Shown here: positions 1 through 8,588 of the stretch, one piece after another
Layout of the letters: every line of letters starts with the position of its first letter
Numbering within the stretch: the stretch's first letter is position 1
Assembly: GCA_900550455.1 (NCBI GenBank)
Contig: URSE01000028.1
Span: 1-13,530 of the forward strand
Origin: an uncultured Veillonella sp.
Lineage (GTDB): Bacteria; Bacillota; Negativicutes; Veillonellales; Veillonellaceae
DNA length: 13,530 bases
Direction of reading: 5' to 3'
Notes under the pieces: model-generated
The model's input: the letters and a program-made list of their open reading frames with translations, nothing else
The model's database searches: none
What the model was told of the DNA's origin: nothing
Made by a program: the position numbers and the translations under genes

Positions 1-127
1 TGGACTCATTGTATTTTATTTTAATTCCTTTGTAAATGATAGGTTTTAAAACAAATTAGATCTTACAGCCAAGATGACACAGAAAAATATAAGCACTTCG
101 AGAGAGATTGGGTGCAGAGAGCCAAAA
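1..127. other. AT-rich intergenic stretch, no gene supported
   Basis: No open frame with a ribosome binding site is visible here. The first 60 bases are very AT-rich. On the minus strand an ATG at 7-9 has an AAAGGA about 16 bases upstream, which is too far for a normal start, and the window ends before a frame could be judged. It may hold a promoter for a gene to the left, but I see no convincing -35/-10 pair. Confidence 0.4.
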
Positions 128-160
128 TAAAAGGACAGCTCATACGAGCTGTCCTTTATT
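128..160 (-). terminator. Intrinsic terminator after uvrC
   Basis: A perfect 12-bp stem pairs 130-141 with 146-157 around a 4-base loop. On the minus strand it is followed by a T-rich tract (TTTTATTTT). It begins about 24 bases past the uvrC stop codon, so it most likely ends the uvrB-uvrA-uvrC transcript. The plus strand also shows a short T-rich tail, so it could work in both directions. Confidence 0.9.
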
Positions 161-183
161 ATAAGCAACTTTCGCCACTAGAT

Positions 184-2016
184 TTATTGTTTTAAAACTT
201 CTTGCTTCTCCATCTTGGACAGGCGGAAGAAGTCATATACCTTTTGGGCCGCTACCATATTCATACCATCTGCCTGGGCTAATTCTTCTACGGAGGCCTG
301 CCGCATGGCCTCCATAGTTGGAAAACGAGCCCAGAGGCCCTTCCGGCGCTTAGGACCAATCCCCTCAATGTGGTCTAATATGGATTCTAGGTTACGCTTA
401 CCCCGTAACTTACGGTGGAAGGTAATGGCAAAGCGATGGGCCTCATCCCGGATTTGTTGCAAGAGTTGAAGCTCTGGCGAATGATGAGAAAGGATGATTG
501 ATTCTGATTGACCTTCTACGAAGACTTCTTCAATCCGTTTTGCTAGGGATATAACCGGCACATCGGTCACCCCTACCTGACGAATGAGAGGGATGGAGGC
601 ATTCAGTTGCCCCTTCCCCCCATCGATGATGATAAGGTCTGGCATAGGCCAATCCGTTTCCTTCCCATAGCGCCGCTCCATGATTTCCGCCATAGACTTA
701 AAGTCATCCGGTTTACCCTCTGTAGTGTGGAGTTTGAACTTACGATACTCCTTCTTGGCCGGCTTGCCACCTTCAAAAACTACCATAGAGGCTACGGTTT
801 CCGTGCCCTGGGTATGGGAAATATCAAAGCACTCCATCCGTTCAGGCAGGCGTGGTAGGTCCAACACATGGGCCAGGCGCTTTACAGCACCGCCAGACTT
901 ATCAATCTGATACTGCCACTGGCGGTGACGTTCTGCCAAAAAGGTTTCTGCATTTTCATGGGCCATCTTAATCAGGTCATGTTTATAGCCCTTTTGCGGC
1001 ACCCCTATAGTCACATGCTGCCCCTTCATATCGGTAAACCAATCCTGGAAAAGAGCCTCTTCTTCTGACTTCATAGGAAGGAGCAATTCCTTAGGAATAA
1101 ACGTAGAGGCTCCATAATATTGCTTGATAAATTCCGTCATGATTTCATCCGGCCGTTCCCCTTCGTTTTGTACGAAGTAGTTCTCCCGCCCTAAGAGGCG
1201 GCCAGATCGAATAAAGAGGAGTTGCAAACAGGCTAGACGATCGTCCATGGCAAAGCCCAAGACATCGATATCGTTGGCCTTTTGCGTCACCATACGTTGC
1301 TTTTCTTGAATTTTATCCACTGCCTGTAAACGGTCCCTAAGAATAGCAGCCCTTTCAAATTCCATGGCTTCTGCCGCCTCTTCCATCTCCTTCTTAAGGT
1401 CATCTAGGAGCGGTATGGCCTTACCTTCAAAGAGTTGAATAATTTGCTCTATATAGGACTTGTATTCTTCCTTCGATACATAGCCTGCACAAGGAGCCTG
1501 ACAGCGATGCATATGATACTGGAGACACGGCCGATCCACCTTCATAGACCGACAGGTCCTAAGGGGAAAAGACTGGTGGAGGAGCTTAATAGTCTCATGA
1601 ACAGCCCCTACATCCGTAAAGGGTCCAAAGTACTTGGCTCCATCTCGGAGGAGACGGCGAGTCATAAAGAGGCGAGGAAAGTCTTCTTGTACCGTAATTT
1701 TTACATAGGGATAGGTTTTATCATCACGCAACATGATGTTGTATTTGGGATGGTGTTCCTTAATTAGAGTATTCTCTAAGATCAAGGCCTCCATTTCCGT
1801 CTTGGTCTGTATAGTCTCCACATCTACAGCATGCTTCATCATAGCCGTCACCTTAGGGGCCCGATTGGCATCGTGACGAACATAAGACCGGACTCGGTTG
1901 CGGAGGTTAATGGCCTTACCCACATAGATAATTCGCTTATACTTATCCCGCCAGAGGTAAACGCCAGGGCTGGTCGGTAGATGACTGACCTTCTCTAGTA
2001 GTTCCTCACTAGGCAT
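184..2016 (-). CDS. uvrC: UvrC, excinuclease ABC subunit C
   Basis: UvrC is the nuclease of nucleotide excision repair: it is recruited by UvrB at a lesion and cuts the damaged strand on both sides. The 610-residue length is normal for the family. The N-terminal GIY-YIG nuclease (about 12-95) shows GVY at 18-20, YVG at 31-33 and the conserved Glu at about 81. Cysteines 155, 164, 172 and 176 form the cluster reported to bind iron-sulfur in UvrC. A UVR motif that contacts UvrB lies at about 203-238. The RNase H-like nuclease has Asp398 (CFDIS), Asp465 (IIIDGGKGQ) and a His near 527. Tandem helix-hairpin-helix motifs close the protein (545-597). The ATG overlaps the uvrA stop by 8 bases and has GGAGG at 2026-2030, nine bases ahead, so translation is probably coupled to uvrA. 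It ends in TAA. Nothing looks damaged. Confidence 0.98.
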   Translation of the reverse strand: MPSEELLEKVSHLPTSPGVYLWRDKYKRIIYVGKAINLRNRVRSYVRHDANRAPKVTAMMKHAVDVETIQTKTEMEALILENTLIKEHHPKYNIMLRDDKTYPYVKITVQEDFPRLFMTRRLLRDGAKYFGPFTDVGAVHETIKLLHQSFPLRTCRSMKVDRPCLQYHMHRCQAPCAGYVSKEEYKSYIEQIIQLFEGKAIPLLDDLKKEMEEAAEAMEFERAAILRDRLQAVDKIQEKQRMVTQKANDIDVLGFAMDDRLACLQLLFIRSGRLLGRENYFVQNEGERPDEIMTEFIKQYYGASTFIPKELLLPMKSEEEALFQDWFTDMKGQHVTIGVPQKGYKHDLIKMAHENAETFLAERHRQWQYQIDKSGGAVKRLAHVLDLPRLPERMECFDISHTQGTETVASMVVFEGGKPAKKEYRKFKLHTTEGKPDDFKSMAEIMERRYGKETDWPMPDLIIIDGGKGQLNASIPLIRQVGVTDVPVISLAKRIEEVFVEGQSESIILSHHSPELQLLQQIRDEAHRFAITFHRKLRGKRNLESILDHIEGIGPKRRKGLWARFPTMEAMRQASVEELAQADGMNMVAAQKVYDFFRLSKMEKQEVLKQ

Positions 2017-4858
2017 TATCTGCTTCCTCCATAAATGTGCGAGTCCGTTTTAGGACTGGTCCCAAGAATTGTCCTGTATAGGATTCTTTTACCTTAGCTA
2101 CATCTTCAGGGGTCCCTTTGGCTATGACAGTCCCCCCACCAGACCCTCCTTCAGGGCCTAAATCTATAATGTAGTCTGCCGTTTTAATGACATCTAAATT
2201 ATGTTCAATAACAACTACAGTATCGCCAGCATCTACCAGCTTTTGAAGGACTAAGAGAAGCTTCCGAATATCCTCCGCATGAAGGCCCGTAGTTGGTTCA
2301 TCCAAAATGTACATAGTCTTACCCGTAGATCGACGAGCTAGTTCTGTCGCCAGCTTAACCCGTTGAGCCTCACCACCAGACAAGGTAGTGGCTGGTTGCC
2401 CTAGACGAATATAGCCCAAGCCTACCTCTTGAAGGGTTATCATCTTGCGGTGAATCTTAGGTATAGCTGCAAAGAAATCAACCGCATCATCCACGGTCAT
2501 ATCTAAAACATCTGCTATGGACTTACCCTTATATTTAACCTCAAGGGTTTCCCGGTTATAACGGGCGCCCTTACAAACTTCACAAGGTACATAGACATCT
2601 GGTAAGAAGTGCATTTCAATCTTGATAATACCATCACCTCGGCAGGCTTCACAGCGGCCCCCCTTCACATTAAAGGAGAAGCGCCCCTGCTTATAGCCTC
2701 GCATCTTGGCTTCTGGAGTTTGGGAATAGAGTTCCCGAATGGCATCAAAAACGCCAGTATAGGTAGCAGGGTTGGACCGTGGTGTCCGTCCAATTGGACT
2801 TTGGTCTATATTGATAACCTTATCCACATAGTCCATTCCCCGTATCTCTTTGTGCTTGCCAACCCGGTGGTAGGTTCGGTAAAGCTTATTGGATAAGCCC
2901 TTGTAGAGGATTTCATTGATCAGCGTGGACTTACCAGAACCAGATACCCCGGTGACTACATTAAAAAGACCGATAGGGAATTTAACATTGATATTTTGTA
3001 GGTTATTTTCCTTGGCTCCTCGTACTTCGATGGCAGCTTTACCAGGCTTGCGCCGTTTTTCAGGGAGGGCTATAAACTTCTTACCCGCCAAGTATTGACC
3101 TGTAATGGACTTAGGATTAGCCATGACCGCTGGCACAGGACCAGCCGCGATAACCTGGCCCCCATGTTCACCTGCGCCGGGGCCGATATCTACGAGATAG
3201 TCCGCCGCCCGCATAGTGTCTTCGTCATGCTCAACCACCAAAAGGGTATTGCCTAAGTCACGAAGGCCCTTCAAGGTTTCTATAAGGCGGTCATTATCCC
3301 GTTGGTGGAGGCCGATAGATGGTTCATCTAAAATGTAAAGGACCCCTACCAAGCCAGACCCAATTTGGGTGGCCAACCGAATCCGTTGGGCTTCCCCACC
3401 AGATAAGGTCCCTGCAGCACGGCTCATAGTTAAGTAGTCCAGGCCTACATTATTAAGGAAGCCTAAACGGGCCTTGATTTCCTTCAAAATCTGTTCTCCG
3501 ATGACCAACTCTCTCTGAGATAAACTAAGGGATGAAAAGAATTGTGCTGCCTCCTTGATTGTCATATCAGTCACTTCTTCGATGTTCTTGCCACCTACGG
3601 TGATGGCCAGTACTTCTGGTTTAAGTCGAGCGCCATGACAGGTTGTACAAGGCTTGATGGACATGAACTTTTCAAACTCTTCCCGCATAGCATCAGTAGA
3701 AGCCTCTGAATGACGGCGTTTAACCATAGGTAAAATACCTTCATATTCGGTATGGAAGGTTTTTACCTCCCCCCGCATGTTTTCATAGTCGAAGGATACC
3801 TTTTCCCGGGACCCATGCATAATTTCTTCTTGAAGCTTCTTAGGGAGTTCATCAAAGCTATTATTCAAAGAATAGCCATTCTGCCGCAAGAGGCCCTCTA
3901 ACTGCCGCATAAACCACGCATTGGGGTTGTTGGACAAGGCCACTACCGCTCCATTAGCAAAGGAAATAGACCCATCAGGGATGACCATATCTTCATCCAC
4001 TTCCATGGTAGATCCGATCCCCGCACAAGCCGGACAAGCCCCAAAGGGAGAGTTAAAGGAGAACATACGAGGCTCAATTTTAGGGAGGGAAATATGGCAG
4101 TCAGGGCAGGCAAAGTGTTGGCTGTACATGTGTTCAGGCCCATCAACTTCTGCTACCAATACCAAGCCTTCCCCCCACTTAGCAGCGGTCTCCATGGAAT
4201 CCGTCAGGCGACTTTCAATACCCTCTTTGACTACTAAGCGGTCGACCACTACATCGATGTCATGCTTCTTGGTTTTTTGAAGGTCTATATCTTCATCCAA
4301 GGTTCTTACCACGCCATCCACGCGGACCCGGGAGAAACCTTCCTTGCGAAGCTGATCAAAGACGGACTTATGTTCCCCCTTCTTGCCTCGAATCATAGGG
4401 GCTATAACCAATATCTTTACCCCGTCTGGGAAAGTCATGACATCATCCGTCATCTGTTGGATAGTCTGTTGACTAATAGGTTTCCCACATTGCGGGCAAT
4501 GAGCATGGCCTACCCGGGCAAAGAGTAGGCGCAGGTAGTCATAGATTTCCGTAACCGTCCCCACTGTAGACCGCGGGTTGCGAGAGGTGGTCTTTTGGTC
4601 GATGGAAATAGCTGGGGACAAGCCCTCTATATAGTCCACGTCAGGCTTATCCATTTGGCCCAAGAATTGACGGGCATAGGCGGACAAAGATTCAACATAA
4701 CGTCGTTGCCCTTCCGCATAAATGGTATCAAAGGCCAAGGAAGACTTACCAGACCCTGACAAACCAGTAATAACATTAAATGAGTCCCTTGGTAAGGATA
4801 TATCTATATTTTTTAAATTGTGTTGGCGTGCACCCTTCACAATGAGTTGATCTTTCAT
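2009..4858 (-). CDS. uvrA: UvrA, excinuclease ABC subunit A (damage-sensing ATPase)
   Basis: UvrA dimers scan DNA for bulky lesions and load UvrB. The 949-residue protein has the two ABC ATPase halves expected: Walker A at 32-40 and 637-645, LSGGE signatures at 485-489 and 826-830, and Walker B at 509-514 and 850-855. Zinc-binding cysteine pairs are all present: 121/124, 251/254 with 275/278, 404/407, and 736/739 with 759/762. I chose the ATG at 4858 because AAAGGA (4865-4870) lies six bases ahead. An in-frame ATG six codons upstream (4876) has no ribosome binding site. The gene follows uvrB after 73 bases with no hairpin between, so the two are probably co-transcribed, though a TATAAA in the gap could be a minor promoter. 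It ends in TAG with TGA as the very next codon, inside the start of uvrC. Confidence 0.98.
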   Translation of the reverse strand: MKDQLIVKGARQHNLKNIDISLPRDSFNVITGLSGSGKSSLAFDTIYAEGQRRYVESLSAYARQFLGQMDKPDVDYIEGLSPAISIDQKTTSRNPRSTVGTVTEIYDYLRLLFARVGHAHCPQCGKPISQQTIQQMTDDVMTFPDGVKILVIAPMIRGKKGEHKSVFDQLRKEGFSRVRVDGVVRTLDEDIDLQKTKKHDIDVVVDRLVVKEGIESRLTDSMETAAKWGEGLVLVAEVDGPEHMYSQHFACPDCHISLPKIEPRMFSFNSPFGACPACAGIGSTMEVDEDMVIPDGSISFANGAVVALSNNPNAWFMRQLEGLLRQNGYSLNNSFDELPKKLQEEIMHGSREKVSFDYENMRGEVKTFHTEYEGILPMVKRRHSEASTDAMREEFEKFMSIKPCTTCHGARLKPEVLAITVGGKNIEEVTDMTIKEAAQFFSSLSLSQRELVIGEQILKEIKARLGFLNNVGLDYLTMSRAAGTLSGGEAQRIRLATQIGSGLVGVLYILDEPSIGLHQRDNDRLIETLKGLRDLGNTLLVVEHDEDTMRAADYLVDIGPGAGEHGGQVIAAGPVPAVMANPKSITGQYLAGKKFIALPEKRRKPGKAAIEVRGAKENNLQNINVKFPIGLFNVVTGVSGSGKSTLINEILYKGLSNKLYRTYHRVGKHKEIRGMDYVDKVINIDQSPIGRTPRSNPATYTGVFDAIRELYSQTPEAKMRGYKQGRFSFNVKGGRCEACRGDGIIKIEMHFLPDVYVPCEVCKGARYNRETLEVKYKGKSIADVLDMTVDDAVDFFAAIPKIHRKMITLQEVGLGYIRLGQPATTLSGGEAQRVKLATELARRSTGKTMYILDEPTTGLHAEDIRKLLLVLQKLVDAGDTVVVIEHNLDVIKTADYIIDLGPEGGSGGGTVIAKGTPEDVAKVKESYTGQFLGPVLKRTRTFMEEADNA

Positions 4859-4931
4859 GCAAATTCCTTTCTCCATAAGTAGGTATAAGGATTAGTCTTT
4901 TATAGTTAGTAAAGCTCGTTTAATTTCTTAC

Positions 4932-7172
4932 TTACTTTCCTTGATGTGTTTTTTTAGAACCTCTAGGCATCCTAGGTTTCGCTATCTTAGATTGGCCCGC
5001 TTCATGCATATCTGACCACTGCTGACGCAGTTGGCCTAATTGGTCCCGCAAAACAGCAGCCCTTTCAAAGTCTAAAACCTTAGCCGCAGCCTTCATATCC
5101 GCATTGGTTTTTTCAATGAGATTAAAGAGATCCTCTGCCGTCATATCGGCCACTTTCGGACTAGCAAGAGGAGTCCCGTAGACCACACCCTTAGAATCCG
5201 TCTTAGGACTGGACTTCTTGCGACTCCCCTTGCCCTTTTTACCGTTCTTGGCCACACCACCAGCAGCGGCTGCATCGAGGTCGTCAGCATAAACTGCATC
5301 TTCCGCTAAATCTACGGTAGAGACCTCTGAATCCTCCTGTATCTTGGTCAATTCAATGAGGTCCTGCACCTCCTTATGAATCGTCTTAGGGGTGATGCCA
5401 TGTTCCTTATTATAGGCCTCTTGGATAGCCCGACGCCGTTCGGTTTCACCGATGGCCCGTTCCATGGATCCAGTCATGCGATCAGCATACATAATTACGC
5501 GACCATGTTCATTACGGGCCGCCCTACCTATGGTCTGGATCATAGCCGTATCAGACCGGAGGAAGCCTTCCTTGTCGGCATCTAAAATAGCTACTAAAGA
5601 GACTTCTGGCATATCTAGGCCCTCCCGAAGGAGATTGATCCCCACTAGAACATCAAACAGGCCAGCCCTGAGATCCCGAATGATCTCAGCTCGTTGGATA
5701 GTAACGATATCCGAATGGAGGTAGCGGACCCGAACTCCCATTTCCTTGAGGAAGTCCGTTAAATCTTCCGCCATCTTTTTAGTCAAAGTGGTTACAAGAA
5801 CCCGCTCTCCCTTTTGGGCGGTTTTCTTGATTTCCCCTAAGAGATCATCCATCTGCCCTTTAATAGGCCGTATCTCGATTAATGGATCCAAGAGGCCCGT
5901 TGGGCGGATAATTTGTTCCGCTACATTGGTCTCCACTTCCATTTCATAAGGGCCAGGTGTAGCAGACACATAGATGATTTGATTGATCCGTTCTACAAAT
6001 TCATCGAATTTTAGAGGTCTGTTATCTAAGGCCGACGGAAGACGGAAACCATATTCGATAAGGGATTCCTTACGGGCCCTATCCCCGTTGTACATGGCCC
6101 GAATCTGTGGAACCGTCACATGTGATTCATCCACCATGATAAGGGAATCATCTGGGAAGTAATCGATTAGGGTATAAGGTGCATCCCCTGCCTTGCGTTC
6201 CGACATATGGCGTGAATAATTTTCAATGCCCGAGCAATATCCCATTTCCTGCATCATTTCAATGTCATAGCGGGTCCGCTGTTCCAAACGTTGGGCCTCT
6301 AACAGGCGGTCTTGGGACTTGAGCTTTTGCAATTGTTGGTCTAATTCTTCCTCGATACGGGCAATGGCTACATCCATCTTTTCCTTAGTCGTAACATAGT
6401 GAGAGGCAGGGTAGATGGCTACGTGCTTACGTTCAGCGATGACTTCACCTGTTAAGGCATCACATTCCACCAGGCGGTCTATTTCGTCGCCGAAAAGTTC
6501 TACCCGTACCACCTTTTCTGAATAGGAGGCTGGGAAAATTTCGATAGTATCCCCCTTAACCCTAAAGGTACCGCGGACAAAGTTCATATCATTACGACTG
6601 TACTGGATATCCACTAACTTGCGGAGAATTTCATCGCGAGACTTAACCTGGCCTAGACGGAGGGACAAAACTAGATCAGAGTAATCTTCTGGGTCCCCCA
6701 AGCCATAGATACAAGATACGGAAGCTACGATAATGACATCCCGTCGCTCAAATAAGCTCATGGTCGCACTATGGCGAAGCTTATCAATTTCATCATTGAT
6801 AGACGCATCCTTCTCAATATAGGTATCAGAGGAGGGAATGTAGGCTTCTGGCTGATAAAAGTCATAGTAGGACACGAAGTATTCCACCGCATTATGGGGG
6901 AAGAAGTTTTTAAACTCTGCACAGAGTTGGGCCGCTAGTGTCTTATTGTGGGCAATAACCAGGGTTGGTTTTTGAACAGCTTCAATCACCTTGGCCATAG
7001 TAAATGTCTTACCCGTACCGGTAGCACCCAGAAGGACCTGCGCCCAATCCCCCCTCTTAACCCCCTCTACTAGAGAAGTAATTGCCTGTGGCTGATCACC
7101 TGTTGGGACAAAAGGAGCCTCTACGCGAAAGGCTTGTCCCCCTTCTACTTCCTGTTTATATGTCTTAGCCAT
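4932..7172 (-). CDS. uvrB: UvrB, excinuclease ABC subunit B, with long basic linker
   Basis: UvrB is the helicase-like damage-verification subunit: loaded by UvrA, it inserts a beta-hairpin between the strands and then recruits UvrC. Visible motifs are Walker A GATGTGKT (49-56), the tyrosine-rich beta-hairpin (about 94-115), DESH (348-351), the helicase motif QTIGRAARN (546-554) and the C-terminal UVR motif (about 680-716). At 746 residues it is longer than the usual 660-680. The extra length is a low-complexity linker (about 613-678), acidic and then Lys/Gly/Ser-rich, plus a basic tail after the UVR motif. I chose ATG 7172 because AGAGGTGG sits just ahead; an in-frame ATG at 7223 would place the terminator hairpin inside the coding region. 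No GAAC-N4-GTTC LexA box is visible upstream, so SOS control is not shown here. Confidence 0.98.
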   Translation of the reverse strand: MAKTYKQEVEGGQAFRVEAPFVPTGDQPQAITSLVEGVKRGDWAQVLLGATGTGKTFTMAKVIEAVQKPTLVIAHNKTLAAQLCAEFKNFFPHNAVEYFVSYYDFYQPEAYIPSSDTYIEKDASINDEIDKLRHSATMSLFERRDVIIVASVSCIYGLGDPEDYSDLVLSLRLGQVKSRDEILRKLVDIQYSRNDMNFVRGTFRVKGDTIEIFPASYSEKVVRVELFGDEIDRLVECDALTGEVIAERKHVAIYPASHYVTTKEKMDVAIARIEEELDQQLQKLKSQDRLLEAQRLEQRTRYDIEMMQEMGYCSGIENYSRHMSERKAGDAPYTLIDYFPDDSLIMVDESHVTVPQIRAMYNGDRARKESLIEYGFRLPSALDNRPLKFDEFVERINQIIYVSATPGPYEMEVETNVAEQIIRPTGLLDPLIEIRPIKGQMDDLLGEIKKTAQKGERVLVTTLTKKMAEDLTDFLKEMGVRVRYLHSDIVTIQRAEIIRDLRAGLFDVLVGINLLREGLDMPEVSLVAILDADKEGFLRSDTAMIQTIGRAARNEHGRVIMYADRMTGSMERAIGETERRRAIQEAYNKEHGITPKTIHKEVQDLIELTKIQEDSEVSTVDLAEDAVYADDLDAAAAGGVAKNGKKGKGSRKKSSPKTDSKGVVYGTPLASPKVADMTAEDLFNLIEKTNADMKAAAKVLDFERAAVLRDQLGQLRQQWSDMHEAGQSKIAKPRMPRGSKKTHQGK

Positions 7173-7184
7173 AATCCACCTCTT

Positions 7185-7190
7185 ATTATA
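7185..7190 (-). promoter_or_regulatory. TATAAT match in front of uvrB, doubtful promoter
   Basis: A perfect TATAAT lies directly after the terminator T-run and just before the uvrB ribosome binding site (7176-7183). No -35 match is seen at 16-18 bases, and no TG precedes it. A start 6-8 bases downstream would fall inside the ribosome binding site. A competing pair is TTGCCA at 7234-7239 with TATGAG at 7213-7218, but its spacer of 15 is short. The uvrB promoter is unresolved. Confidence 0.2.
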
Positions 7191-7192
7191 GT

Positions 7193-7214
7193 AAAAGGCA
7201 GGAAAATCCTGCCT
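7193..7214 (-). terminator. Intrinsic terminator between the small gene and uvrB
   Basis: On the minus strand an 8-bp stem AGGCAGGA/TCCTGCCT with a TTT loop runs into TTTT. It lies about 42 bases after the stop of the 137-residue gene and only 8-9 bases before the uvrB ribosome binding site. It should end the smc-ftsY-small gene transcript. If the uvrB promoter lies upstream of it, it would sit in the uvrB leader and act as an attenuator. Confidence 0.75.
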
Positions 7215-7255
7215 CATACACATACCTATAGACTGGCAACGGATGCTAGTCTTCC

Positions 7256-7669
7256 TTATTTACTTTCAGCGGAATCCAAGGCCGTATCCACTTGATCTTG
7301 TGCCGTCCGAATAGCCTTCAATTCTTCATCAGTCAACTTACGGCCTGCTTCCGGATCTTGATTGAGGGTGTCTTCCCCTTCCAAGACTTCCATAAGCATT
7401 GCAATAGCAAAGGGGCTCAATTCTGGTGTAGACACTTCTACCGCCTTCACCTTTGCCCATTGATCAGAACCGTAGTTTTCAATACGAGCCGACAGCTCTT
7501 GCCAATTAGCCAGGAGCAAGCGGGTAATAGGCCGATAAATATCTACCCCAAAGTGTTGAATAAGGGGTACGATGGTATCCATAGCCTCCAAGGGCGCATG
7601 GTATTGATTTTTTTCATTTTCCTCTTTCACATAGGATTCGATAAAATCGCGATCAAACTTACTTGTCAC
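7256..7669 (-). CDS. Small conserved-looking protein of unknown function
   Basis: I do not recognise this protein. With the GTG start at 7669 it has 137 residues and overlaps the end of ftsY by 11 bases, with AAAGGA (7680-7685) 10 bases ahead. An ATG at 7735 would force a 77-base overlap with ftsY and an unlikely N-terminal extension, so I reject it. The protein looks soluble: no signal peptide, no membrane segment, no cysteine. It appears mainly helical, with aromatic and hydrophobic patches at about 29-57 and an acidic, charged C-terminus (about 95-137) containing a KLTDEELKAIRTAQ helix. Its position directly after ftsY, and before a terminator, says it is translated with smc-ftsY. That context hints at a housekeeping role but does not identify one. 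Confidence 0.8.
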   Translation of the reverse strand: MTSKFDRDFIESYVKEENEKNQYHAPLEAMDTIVPLIQHFGVDIYRPITRLLLANWQELSARIENYGSDQWAKVKAVEVSTPELSPFAIAMLMEVLEGEDTLNQDPEAGRKLTDEELKAIRTAQDQVDTALDSAESK

Positions 7670-8588
7670 TAGACACCATTCCTTTATCAAACAAAGCAGC
7701 TGCAAATTCTTTAGCGTGGAATGGACGTAAGTCATCCATGCCTTCGCCTATACCAATCCAACGAACAGGGACCCCTAACTCTTCCTTAATGGAAATAACC
7801 ACGCCCCCCTTAGCAGTACCATCTAACTTGGTAACCACAATGCCATTCACAGGGACAGCTTCACCGAAGAGCTTAGCCTGAGATACGGCATTTTGACCGG
7901 TTGTGCCATCCAAGACTAGGAGGGTTTGATGAGGCGCACCTTCTACATGATTATTTGCAACACGACCAATCTTCTTGAGTTCCTCCATCAAGTTTACCTT
8001 AGTATGAAGGCGGCCTGCTGTATCTACAATCACAAAGTCTGCATTCCGAGCCTTGGCAGCCTCCATGGCATCATACACAACAGCAGCTGGATCTGCCCCT
8101 TCCTTGTGCTTAATAACAGGCACATTGATTCGTTGACCCCATACAGATAATTGGTCTGCTGCTGCAGCTCGGAAGGTATCGGCTGCTGCGATGATAACCT
8201 TCTTCCCTTGGTCCGCATAGTAGTGAGCCAACTTAGCAATGGTCGTAGTTTTACCTACCCCATTTACGCCCACCACCAGGATTACTTCTGGATGGTGAAG
8301 ATCTAGGGTTTCTTCTTGGGCGGATAGGATTTCTGTAATGCGGTCTTCCATAAATGGTAATACATCCCGCGTATCATTAATAATCCCTTCTGTAACTCCG
8401 CGACGCACTTCCTTCATGAGGTAGCCCGTCGTCTTAGGTCCTAAATCGGAAGTGAGGAGAGTCCCTTCCAGGTCATCCAAAAAGTCATCGTCAATTTGGG
8501 CGTACCCAATAACGATATGTTCTACATTGGCCACAAAGGACTTACGTGTCTTTTCTAGGCCCTTTTTAATATTATCAAAAAATCCCAT
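7659..8588 (-). CDS. ftsY: FtsY, signal recognition particle receptor GTPase
   Basis: FtsY is the membrane-associated receptor for the signal recognition particle; its GTPase pairs with that of Ffh to hand translating ribosomes to the Sec translocon. The 309-residue length is typical of Bacillota, which lack the long acidic N-terminal A domain of E. coli FtsY. The N domain spans about 1-95. The G domain shows GVNGVGKTT (107-115), DTFRAAA (137-143), DTAGR (189-193) and TKLDGTAKGG (253-262). The ATG shares one base with the smc stop (TAATG), and AAGGAGG (8599-8605) lies ten bases ahead inside smc, so coupling to smc translation is likely. ffh is not adjacent in this window; the next gene is the small unknown one. 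No damage is visible. Confidence 0.98.
   Translation of the reverse strand: MGFFDNIKKGLEKTRKSFVANVEHIVIGYAQIDDDFLDDLEGTLLTSDLGPKTTGYLMKEVRRGVTEGIINDTRDVLPFMEDRITEILSAQEETLDLHHPEVILVVGVNGVGKTTTIAKLAHYYADQGKKVIIAAADTFRAAAADQLSVWGQRINVPVIKHKEGADPAAVVYDAMEAAKARNADFVIVDTAGRLHTKVNLMEELKKIGRVANNHVEGAPHQTLLVLDGTTGQNAVSQAKLFGEAVPVNGIVVTKLDGTAKGGVVISIKEELGVPVRWIGIGEGMDDLRPFHAKEFAAALFDKGMVSSDK

Noticed and set aside
1435..1767. Plus-strand open frame of 110 codons inside uvrC
   Set aside because: It lies wholly opposite a clearly conserved uvrC region and shows no recognisable domain or start signal.
3921..4280. Plus-strand open frame of 119 codons inside uvrA
   Set aside because: It is opposite conserved UvrA sequence with zinc-binding cysteines and lacks a ribosome binding site.
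4859..4931. Promoter between uvrB and uvrA (TATAAA near the middle of the gap)
   Set aside because: No -35 match lies at a suitable distance and no terminator separates the genes, so I left it as a note under uvrA.
7292..7672. A 126-residue open frame on the plus strand opposite the small unknown gene
   Set aside because: It mirrors the minus-strand gene almost exactly, has no ribosome binding site, and its composition looks like a reverse-frame shadow.
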